From NCBI GenBank assembly GCA_003561835.1, contig PWVN01000090.1:1-5227 (forward strand): a DNA stretch of 5,227 bases, in the 5' to 3' direction. The notes beneath the pieces are model-generated. The model was not told where the DNA came from. It saw only the letters and a list, made by a program, of their open reading frames with translations, and searched no databases. The DNA is from Syntrophomonadaceae bacterium (GTDB lineage Bacteria > Bacillota > Dethiobacteria > PWVN01). A program made the translations under genes and the position numbers. This document shows, one piece after another, positions 1 through 4,902 of this stretch; position 1 is the first letter of the stretch, and every line of letters starts with the position of its first letter.

Positions 1-1
1 C

Positions 2-427
2 GCCGCCTCCGCCATGGTCCTGAGGTCGGAGGAGAAGGCGGCAGCCCTGGGGATCAAGCCCATGGCCGTGGTCCGCTCCTTTGCCGTGGCCGGGGTGGAG
101 CCCAGAATTATGGGCATCGGCCCTGTGGCGGCCGTCCCCATCGCCCTGAAGAAGGCGGGCATGACCCTTCAGGACATCGATTTCATCGAGCTCAACGAGG
201 CCTTCGCTTCCCAGTACCTGGCGGTGGAGCGGGAGCTGAAGTGGGACAGGGATAAGGTCAACGTCCACGGCGGCGCCATCGCCCTGGGGCACCCGGTGGG
301 GGCCACCGGCACCAAGATCCTCACCACCCTTCTTTATGCCCTTAAGACCCATGACAAGAGCGTGGGCCTGGTGAGCCTCTGCGTGGGCGGCGGCCAGGGA
401 GTGGCCATGATTGTGGAGCGGGTATAA
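2..427 (+). CDS. Thiolase (acetyl-CoA C-acyltransferase), 3' part
   Basis: This is the C-terminal part of a thiolase, which cleaves a 3-ketoacyl-CoA with CoA to release acetyl-CoA, or condenses two acetyl-CoA in reverse. The frame is open to the left edge, so the gene begins upstream; about 141 of the roughly 390 residues usual in the family are visible. The nucleophilic N-terminal Cys is therefore not seen. The C-terminal catalytic motifs are intact: NEAFA (codons from 194), GHPVGATG with the catalytic His at 290-292, and CVGGGQG with the base Cys at 380-382. The Met at 14 is internal, because the residues before it (AASA) continue the conserved thiolase sequence. The stop is 31 nt before the next gene, which suggests an operon. 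In context it is probably the last step of the pathway, acetoacetyl-CoA to two acetyl-CoA; chain-length preference cannot be read from this fragment. Confidence 0.96.
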   Translation, partial: AASAMVLRSEEKAAALGIKPMAVVRSFAVAGVEPRIMGIGPVAAVPIALKKAGMTLQDIDFIELNEAFASQYLAVERELKWDRDKVNVHGGAIALGHPVGATGTKILTTLLYALKTHDKSVGLVSLCVGGGQGVAMIVERV

Positions 428-440
428 GCCAAGATTACGG

Positions 441-447
441 AAGGAGG
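441..447 (+). promoter_or_regulatory. Ribosome binding site that fixes the dehydrogenase start
   Basis: AAGGAGG lies 11 nt before the ATG at 459. It is the only good Shine-Dalgarno match near the start of this frame. It rules out the upstream in-frame TTG at 411, which lies inside the thiolase gene and would add 16 residues ahead of the Rossmann fold. Confidence 0.85.
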
Positions 448-458
448 CACATATAGTA

Positions 459-1343
459 ATGGAAATCAAGAAAGGTTTTGTTCTGGGAGCGGGCATCATG
501 GGCAGCGGCATCGCCCAGCTCATGGCCCAAAAGGGGATCGAAGCGACCCTGGTGGATGTGAATGAGGACATCGTCAAGAAGAGTTTGGGCCGCATCAAGA
601 AGGGCCTGGACGGCCGGGTGGCCAAGGGGAAGATGACGGAGGAGGAAGTGGCGGGGATTCTCTCCCGCATCAAGCCTTCCACCAGCATGGATGACGCCGC
701 CGGCAGCGACTTTGTCATCGAGGCCGTCATCGAGGACGTGAAGCTGAAGCAGAAGGTTTTTGCCAGGCTGGACGAGGTGACCCGGGACGACGTGATCCTG
801 GCCACCAACACCACCGCCTGTTCCATCTCCGAGATCGCCTCGGCGGTGAAGGACCCGGGCCGGGTGGTGGGCATGCACTTCTTCAACCCCGCCGTGGTCA
901 TGAAGCTGGTGGAGATCATGCCGGGCCTGGCCAGCAAACCCGAGATCGTCACCCGGACCCGGGAATTTGCCGAGTTCCTGGGCAAAATCCCGGTGGTTAC
1001 GGAGAAGGAAGGCATCGCCGGGATCGCCAGCAGGGTTTTGGCCGCCCTTTTGAACGAGGCCGTCTGGGTTCTTTATGAGGGCATCGGCAGCGTGGCCGAT
1101 ATCGACACGGCCCTGAAGATGGGCGCCAACCAGCCCATGGGCCCCCTGGCCCTCATCGACCTCATCGGCATCGACACCCACCTGTCCAAGACCCGGACCC
1201 TCTACGAAAAGCTGGGGGATGCCCGGTACCGCCCCTGCTACCTGCTGGAGAAGATGGTGCTGGCCGGTTACCTGGGCCGCAAGAGCGGCAAGGGCTTCTA
1301 CGACTACACCGTAGACCCGCCCCAGCCCATGGTGCTTAAATAG
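459..1343 (+). CDS. 3-hydroxyacyl-CoA (3-hydroxybutyryl-CoA) dehydrogenase
   Basis: This soluble enzyme oxidises (S)-3-hydroxyacyl-CoA to 3-ketoacyl-CoA with NAD(P). The 294 residues match the single-domain bacterial family (about 280-295). An N-terminal Rossmann fold starts at residue 6 with the dinucleotide motif GAGIMG (10-15). Asp33, at the end of the second strand, favours NAD over NADP. The catalytic His140 is in HFFNP (140-144) and its partner Glu152 is in KLVEIMPG. The C-terminal dimerisation domain carries GANQPMGPLALIDLIGID (222-239) and the closing motif GRKSGKGFYDY (273-283). Two active-site positions are unusual by comparison with human HADH: Thr119 sits where Ser137 would be, and Ser191 where Asn208 would be. 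Both may be normal in a bacterial subgroup. The start is the ATG preceded by AAGGAGG. The gene lies between thiolase and acyl-CoA dehydrogenase genes, so a short-chain 3-hydroxybutyryl-CoA role (Hbd-like) is likely, but chain length is not proven. Confidence 0.96.
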   Translation: MEIKKGFVLGAGIMGSGIAQLMAQKGIEATLVDVNEDIVKKSLGRIKKGLDGRVAKGKMTEEEVAGILSRIKPSTSMDDAAGSDFVIEAVIEDVKLKQKVFARLDEVTRDDVILATNTTACSISEIASAVKDPGRVVGMHFFNPAVVMKLVEIMPGLASKPEIVTRTREFAEFLGKIPVVTEKEGIAGIASRVLAALLNEAVWVLYEGIGSVADIDTALKMGANQPMGPLALIDLIGIDTHLSKTRTLYEKLGDARYRPCYLLEKMVLAGYLGRKSGKGFYDYTVDPPQPMVLK

Positions 1344-1364
1344 ACGGCTTATAATTGAGATGGG

Positions 1365-1386
1365 GGCGGGCTTGCAAAGGCCCGCC
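1365..1386 (+). other. Intergenic G+C-rich hairpin before the acyl-CoA dehydrogenase
   Basis: GGCGGGC (1365-1371) pairs perfectly with GCCCGCC (1380-1386). A further T-G and T-A pair inside close a GCAA (GNRA-type) tetraloop at 1374-1377. It begins 21 nt after the dehydrogenase stop codon and ends 36 nt before the next ribosome binding site. The sequence after it (GCAAGACACAG) has no T tract, so it does not look like an intrinsic terminator. An mRNA processing, stabilising or attenuating stem is the likelier reading, but the function is inferred. Confidence 0.6.
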
Positions 1387-1422
1387 GCAAGACACAGCCT
1401 GAAAAACAGGACACTCAACTTT

Positions 1423-1429
1423 GGAGGTG
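1423..1429 (+). promoter_or_regulatory. Ribosome binding site for the GTG-started acyl-CoA dehydrogenase
   Basis: GGAGGTG is a strong Shine-Dalgarno match 7 nt before the GTG at 1437. It supports GTG as the true start, and the protein then begins with the usual family N-terminus (MNFDLTPEQE). Confidence 0.88.
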
Positions 1430-1436
1430 CACGTTC

Positions 1437-2591
1437 GTGAATTTTGATTTGACACCGGAACAGGAAGCTGTAAGAAAAATGGTGGCGGATTTTACCGCCA
1501 AGGAAATCACCCCCTTCGCCGGGGAGTGGGATAAAGAGGAGAAGTTCCCCTGGGACGTGGTGAAAAAGATGAGCCAGCTGGGCATCTTCGGCACGGCCAT
1601 CCCCGAGGAGTACGGCGGGGCGGGTTTTGACGCCATCTCCCACGCCATCGTGGCGGAGGAACTGGGCAAGGGCTGCTCCTCCCTGCGGGGCTGCTACTCC
1701 GTCCAGGTCTCCCTGGTCACCAAGACCATCCTGTCCTTCGGAACCCGGGAGCAGAAGCAAAAATATGTGCCTGGCCTGGCCGCCGGCCAGATCTTCGGCT
1801 GCTTCGGCTTAACGGAGCCCGATTCCGGCAGCGATGCCGCGGCCATGAAGAGCACCGCCGTCCTGGATGGGGACGAGTATGTCCTAAACGGCAACAAGAT
1901 GTGGATCACCAACGCCGGCATCTCCGAAGTCTTCATCATCTTCGCCAAGACGGACAAGAGCGCCGGCGCCCGGGGCATCACCGCCTTTTTGGTGGACAAA
2001 GACACCCCCGGCCTCTCCACCAAGGACATCCACGAGAAGCTGGGGCTTCGGGCCTCCAACACGGCGGAAATCATCATGGAAGATGTCCGGATACCCAAAA
2101 GCGCCGTTTTGGGCGAGGTGGGCAAGGGCTTCAGAGTCGCCATGGCCACCCTGGACAACGGCCGCTACACCGTGGCGGCAGGCTGCGTGGGCACCGCCCA
2201 GGCGGCCCTGGACTACTCCAAGAAGTATGCCCTGGAGCGGATCCAGTTCGGCAAGCCCATCGCCCAGCACCAGCTGGTCCAGCAGATGATCGCCGACATG
2301 GCGGTGGACATCGAGTGCGGGCGGCTTCTGGTCTACAAGGCCGGTCATGTGAAGAACGTGGGCGGCCGCTCCACCAAGGAAGTCTGCTTTGCCAAGTATT
2401 ACACCAGCGAGATGGTCAACCGGGTCACCTACAAGGCCATCCAGATCTTCGGCGGCTACGGCTTCTCCGGCGAATACCCGGTGGAACGGCTGTACCGGGA
2501 TGCCCGCATCAACACCCTCTACGAGGGGACATCCCAGATCCAGCAGCTCATCATCGGGAACTACGAGACGGGCGTCTCCGCCTTCGTCTAA
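1437..2591 (+). CDS. Acyl-CoA dehydrogenase, glutaryl-CoA dehydrogenase-like
   Basis: This FAD flavoprotein removes two hydrogens from the alpha-beta bond of an acyl-CoA and normally passes the electrons to electron transfer flavoprotein; no etf gene is visible here. The 384 residues are full length: helical N-domain (about 1-120), beta domain (about 121-235) and C-terminal helical domain. The first family signature is GLTEPDSGSD (124-133) and the second runs from Gln336 to Asp355. The catalytic base is Glu363 in LYEGTSQIQ. Arg84, in LRGCYSVQ, aligns without gaps with Arg94 of human glutaryl-CoA dehydrogenase, which binds the substrate carboxylate. Butyryl-CoA-type enzymes have a small residue there. 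The neighbouring stretch from SVQ to GCFGLTEP and the end LIIGNYETGVSAF also resemble that enzyme. Gly77 replaces its Glu87. Glutaryl-CoA is therefore a plausible substrate; benzylsuccinyl-CoA or another acyl-CoA remains possible. The start is GTG, and the gene lies 93 nt after its upstream neighbour. Confidence 0.97.
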   Translation: MNFDLTPEQEAVRKMVADFTAKEITPFAGEWDKEEKFPWDVVKKMSQLGIFGTAIPEEYGGAGFDAISHAIVAEELGKGCSSLRGCYSVQVSLVTKTILSFGTREQKQKYVPGLAAGQIFGCFGLTEPDSGSDAAAMKSTAVLDGDEYVLNGNKMWITNAGISEVFIIFAKTDKSAGARGITAFLVDKDTPGLSTKDIHEKLGLRASNTAEIIMEDVRIPKSAVLGEVGKGFRVAMATLDNGRYTVAAGCVGTAQAALDYSKKYALERIQFGKPIAQHQLVQQMIADMAVDIECGRLLVYKAGHVKNVGGRSTKEVCFAKYYTSEMVNRVTYKAIQIFGGYGFSGEYPVERLYRDARINTLYEGTSQIQQLIIGNYETGVSAFV

Positions 2592-2604
2592 AGGGAAAAG
2601 ACAC

Positions 2605-2633
2605 CGGGCGGGAGGGCTTAAGCCTCCCGCCCG
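2605..2633 (+). other. Strong near-palindromic hairpin between acyl-CoA dehydrogenase and hydratase
   Basis: CGGGCGGGAGG (2605-2615) pairs perfectly over 11 bp with CCTCCCGCCCG (2623-2633), leaving a 7-nt loop, GCTTAAG. With one bulged G the stem can extend to a TTAA loop. It starts 13 nt after the dehydrogenase stop and ends 18 nt before the hydratase ribosome binding site. Only GTTTACT follows, so it is a poor intrinsic terminator as read rightward. It could protect the 3' end of the upstream message or partly attenuate reading into the hydratase. Function is inferred; the structure is visible in the sequence. Confidence 0.72.
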
Positions 2634-2651
2634 CAGGTTTACTAAAAGATG

Positions 2652-2658
2652 AGGAGGG
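2652..2658 (+). promoter_or_regulatory. Ribosome binding site for the GTG-started hydratase
   Basis: AGGAGGG is followed by six T residues (2659-2664) and then the GTG start at 2665. The 6-nt all-T spacer is unstructured and puts the GTG at good distance. This supports the GTG start, which gives the usual crotonase N-terminal length. Confidence 0.85.
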
Positions 2659-2664
2659 TTTTTT

Positions 2665-3444
2665 GTGTTTGAGCTGTTAACCTACACCAAGGAAGGGTTC
2701 CTCGGTTTTATCACCATCAACCGGCCCAAGGTTATGAATGCCCTCTCCAATGCCCTGGTGGAGGAATTCGCTAAGGTTTTTGACCTGGTGGAAGAGGACG
2801 AGGAACTGCGGGCCTTGATCATCACCGGCGCCGGCGACAAGGCCTTCATGGCCGGGGCGGACATCAAGGAACTGGAGGCCCGGGACTTCATCAAGGGCCG
2901 CCAGCAGACCCGCCGCCGCCAGGAAGTATTCAACCGGCTGGCGGAAATGCGCCTTCCTGTCATCGCCGCCGTCAACGGGTTTGCCCTGGGGGCCGGCCTG
3001 GAACTGGCCGTGGCCTGTACCTTACGGGTGGCGGCGGAAGAGGCCAAGTTCGGTTCCCCGGAAGTCAACCTGGGCATCATCCCCGGGGACGGGGCCACCC
3101 AGCGGCTGCCCCGGCTGGTGGGCTTCGGCCGGGCCATGGAACTGGTTTTGACGGGAGATTTCATCGATGCCGGGGAAGCCTACCGCATCGGCCTGGTCAA
3201 CAAGGTGGTGCCCCGGGAAGAATTGCTGGAGGCCGCCAGGAAGCTGGCGGGGAAAATCGCCAAGAAGGCCCCCCTGGCCATCCAGTTCGCCAAGGAAGCC
3301 GTCAACCGTTCCCTGGAGGTGGGGATCTACGAGGGCCTGGCCCATGAATCCTACCTCCATGCCCTGGCCTGCGCCACCGAGGACAAGAAGGAAGGGGTCC
3401 AGGCTTTCCTGGAGAAGCGCAAGCCCGATTTCAAAGGGAAATAA
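2665..3444 (+). CDS. Enoyl-CoA hydratase (crotonase family)
   Basis: This hydratase adds water to trans-2-enoyl-CoA (for example crotonyl-CoA) to give 3-hydroxyacyl-CoA, linking the dehydrogenase encoded just upstream to the 3-hydroxyacyl-CoA dehydrogenase. Its 259 residues are the usual crotonase length. The oxyanion-hole segments are AGADIKEL (63-70) and NGFALGAGLELA (104-115). Both catalytic glutamates of the rat enzyme are present at the correct 20-residue spacing: Glu113 in GLELA and Glu133 in SPEVNLG. This argues for a true hydratase rather than an isomerase or a non-hydratase crotonase. Ala110 takes the place of a loop Gly, a common change that keeps the backbone NH. The C-terminal end (EGVQAFLEKRKPDFKGK) is typical. 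It starts with GTG 73 nt after the previous stop, beyond the strong hairpin. Substrate chain length cannot be fixed from sequence; crotonyl-CoA fits the context. Confidence 0.96.
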   Translation: MFELLTYTKEGFLGFITINRPKVMNALSNALVEEFAKVFDLVEEDEELRALIITGAGDKAFMAGADIKELEARDFIKGRQQTRRRQEVFNRLAEMRLPVIAAVNGFALGAGLELAVACTLRVAAEEAKFGSPEVNLGIIPGDGATQRLPRLVGFGRAMELVLTGDFIDAGEAYRIGLVNKVVPREELLEAARKLAGKIAKKAPLAIQFAKEAVNRSLEVGIYEGLAHESYLHALACATEDKKEGVQAFLEKRKPDFKGK

Positions 3445-3554
3445 AGACGAAACATCCATAATTTCCGCTACGATAAGCTTACAGGAGAAGGAAAAAGCCT
3501 GTCGAACCTGATAGGAAGGATACAAGTTTTGCAAAGGAACAGGGGGGAACCTCA
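3445..3554 (+). other. Intergenic gap, richer in A+T, between the two gene blocks
   Basis: This is the longest non-coding stretch of the window. By hand count 49 of 110 bases are G or C, clearly below the flanking genes. It contains CATAAT (3457-3462), one base from a consensus -10 box, but no matching -35 at 16-18 nt. A weak 5-bp inverted repeat is ACAGG (3481-3485) with CCTGT (3498-3502). I see no convincing terminator, small gene or RNA. The composition would suit a promoter for the oxidoreductase genes, but none can be assigned with confidence. Confidence 0.4.
3541..3547 (+). promoter_or_regulatory. Ribosome binding site for the ferredoxin subunit
   Basis: AGGGGGG lies 7 nt before the GTG at 3555. 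It supports GTG as the start and is the only purine-rich site well placed for this small gene. Confidence 0.75.
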
Positions 3555-3779
3555 GTGGCAACAAAGAAGAAGTATGCCGTGACGGTCCTGAAGGACCGCT
3601 GCAAGGAATGCGGCATCTGTATCGAGTTCTGCCCGCGGAAGGTTTTCGAGCGGGGACCCGACGAGAAATCGGAGGTGGTGCGGGTGGAGGACTGCATCGG
3701 CTGCAAGCTCTGCCAGTACCGCTGCCCCGACTTTGCCATATGGGTGGAAGAGGAAGGTGAGAAGCATGGGGAAAGTTAA
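3555..3779 (+). CDS. korD: 2-oxoacid:ferredoxin oxidoreductase delta subunit (2[4Fe-4S] ferredoxin)
   Basis: This is a 74-residue ferredoxin-like subunit that would carry electrons out of the oxidoreductase to a soluble ferredoxin. It has two complete cluster motifs. The first is Cys16, Cys19 and Cys22 (CKECGIC), closed by Cys57 (RCP). The second is Cys47, Cys50 and Cys53 (CIGCKLC), closed by Cys26 (FCP). No signal peptide or membrane segment is seen, so it is cytoplasmic. The lysine-rich start and acidic tail (EEEGEKHGES) flank the fold. Its 3' end overlaps the start of the alpha-subunit gene by 14 nt, and a beta-subunit gene follows, which identifies it as a KorD/VorD-like subunit rather than a free ferredoxin. 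The gamma subunit is not in the window and would be expected downstream. The symbol is by homology; substrate class is not certain. Confidence 0.9.
   Translation: MATKKKYAVTVLKDRCKECGICIEFCPRKVFERGPDEKSEVVRVEDCIGCKLCQYRCPDFAIWVEEEGEKHGES
3754..3760 (+). promoter_or_regulatory. Ribosome binding site of korA inside the ferredoxin gene
   Basis: AAGGTGA within the last codons of the ferredoxin gene lies 5 nt before the ATG at 3766. It favours this ATG over an in-frame TTG at 3733. The resulting 14-nt gene overlap suggests translational coupling of the two subunits. Confidence 0.7.
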
Positions 3780-4902
3780 ATTCCTGCAGGGGAACCAGGC
3801 CTGCGTGGAAGGGGCAGTGGCCGCCGGGGCCCGGTTTTTTGCCGGCTACCCCATCACCCCTTCATCGGAAGTGGCCCAGGCGGCCTCGGAAAAACTGCCG
3901 CCCCTGGGGGGGTACTACGTGCAGATGGAGGATGAGATCGCCAGCATGGCGGCCATCATCGGCGCCTCTTTATCGGGACTTAAGTCCTTTACCGCCACCA
4001 GCGGCCCGGGGCTGTCCCTGATGCAGGAGAACCTGGGGATGGGCATCATGGGGGAAGTCCCCTGCGTCATCATCGATGTGGCCCGGGGCGGGCCCAGCAC
4101 GGGCCTGGCCACCAAGCAGGCCCAGGGGGACGTTATGCAGACCCGCTGGGGCACCCACGGGGACCACACCATCATCGTGGTGACCCCGGCCAGTGTCCAG
4201 GAATGCTTCGACCTGACGGTGCGGGCCTTCAACCTGTCGGAAAAGTACCGGACCCCCGTCATCGTCCTGACGGATAAGACCATCGGCCACCTACGGGAGA
4301 AGGTGGAAATCAAGGACTCCTCGCAGTTGGAGATCATCGACCGGAAGCGGCCCACGGGCCCGCCCGAGGATTACAGGCCTTACCGGGCCGACGAGGACGG
4401 GATCCCGCCCCTGGCCGCCTACGGGGACCGGCACCTGCTCCGCATCAACAGCTCCATGCACGGGGAAGAGGGCTTTATCAACCAGTCGCCCCAAAACGCC
4501 ACGGCCCTGAACAAGCGCCTCTATGAAAAGATCGAGAAGAATGTGGCGGATATCGGCCGGATCAAAACCTTCAACACGGAGGATGCCGACATCGTCATTC
4601 TGGCCTTCGGCATCACCGCCCGGTCCGCCGTACGGGCCGTCGCCCAGGCCCGCCAGGCCGGCATCAAGGCCGGGGCTATCCAGCTCCAGACCCTGTGGCC
4701 CTTGCCGGTGCCCCAGATTCGAAAAGCCCTGGCAGGAACCCCCTGCCGAGGGCTTGTGGTGGCGGAGATGAACATGGGCCAGCTGGCCCTGGAAGTGGAG
4801 CGGGTCTTCAAAGATATGGAGGTCTACCGGGTCAACAAGTGGAGCGGCGAGGACCTGCTCCCCCGGGAGATCCTGGACCGCCTCAAGGAGGTGTCCCAAT
4901 AA
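3766..4902 (+). CDS. korA: 2-oxoacid:ferredoxin oxidoreductase alpha subunit (KorA-like)
   Basis: This is the alpha subunit of a thiamine-diphosphate enzyme that oxidatively decarboxylates a 2-oxoacid to acyl-CoA, CO2 and reduced ferredoxin. The 378 residues match stand-alone KorA/VorB subunits, without the fused gamma domain of some archaeal forms. Domain I shows the YPITP motif (GYPITPSSE, 27-35), then QMEDEIASMAAIIGA (53-67), whose Glu57 is probably the cofactor-activating Glu, SGPGLSLMQE (79-88) and GGPSTGLATKQAQGD (108-122). A linker with SSMHGEEGF (229-237) precedes domain II, which begins near DADIVILAFG (273-282) and includes a VVAEMNMGQL segment (331-340). The ATG has AAGGTGA before it and overlaps the ferredoxin gene. 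The stop TAA shares one base with the next ATG. Annotation as 2-oxoglutarate-specific is by closest family only; 2-oxoadipate or a branched 2-oxoacid is possible. Confidence 0.93.
   Translation: MGKVKFLQGNQACVEGAVAAGARFFAGYPITPSSEVAQAASEKLPPLGGYYVQMEDEIASMAAIIGASLSGLKSFTATSGPGLSLMQENLGMGIMGEVPCVIIDVARGGPSTGLATKQAQGDVMQTRWGTHGDHTIIVVTPASVQECFDLTVRAFNLSEKYRTPVIVLTDKTIGHLREKVEIKDSSQLEIIDRKRPTGPPEDYRPYRADEDGIPPLAAYGDRHLLRINSSMHGEEGFINQSPQNATALNKRLYEKIEKNVADIGRIKTFNTEDADIVILAFGITARSAVRAVAQARQAGIKAGAIQLQTLWPLPVPQIRKALAGTPCRGLVVAEMNMGQLALEVERVFKDMEVYRVNKWSGEDLLPREILDRLKEVSQ
4885..4893 (+). promoter_or_regulatory. Ribosome binding site of korB inside korA
   Basis: AAGGAGGTG, an uninterrupted match to the anti-Shine-Dalgarno sequence, sits in the last codons of korA, 8 nt before the korB ATG at 4902. 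With the TAATG stop/start overlap it points to coupled, roughly equal synthesis of alpha and beta subunits. Confidence 0.9.

Noticed and set aside
411..458. Upstream TTG start for the 3-hydroxyacyl-CoA dehydrogenase
   Set aside because: It lies within the thiolase gene and has no good ribosome binding site. The ATG at 459 follows AAGGAGG and gives the normal distance to the Rossmann motif.
435..1760. A 441-codon open frame on the minus strand
   Set aside because: It runs antisense across the well-supported 3-hydroxyacyl-CoA dehydrogenase gene and the start of the acyl-CoA dehydrogenase gene. Its translation is Gly/His/Asp/Leu-rich with no recognisable motif. Strong third-position G+C in the real genes explains such a frame.
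2605..2664. Intrinsic terminator made of the 2605-2633 stem and the six T residues at 2659-2664
   Set aside because: The T run is about 25 nt beyond the stem and forms the spacer between the hydratase ribosome binding site and its start, so it cannot act as the U tract.
1901..2680. A 259-codon + strand frame inside and beyond the acyl-CoA dehydrogenase gene
   Set aside because: The translation is Arg/Gly/His/Pro-rich and low in complexity, as expected for a shifted frame of G+C-rich DNA. The overlapped gene has intact family signatures throughout.
3457..3462. CATAAT as a -10 box for the ferredoxin gene
   Set aside because: No -35-like hexamer lies 16-18 nt upstream, and no extended -10 is present.
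3733..3765. Upstream TTG start for korA
   Set aside because: It would lengthen the overlap with the ferredoxin gene and add a basic, non-family N-terminus. The ATG at 3766 has its own Shine-Dalgarno sequence and fits KorA length.
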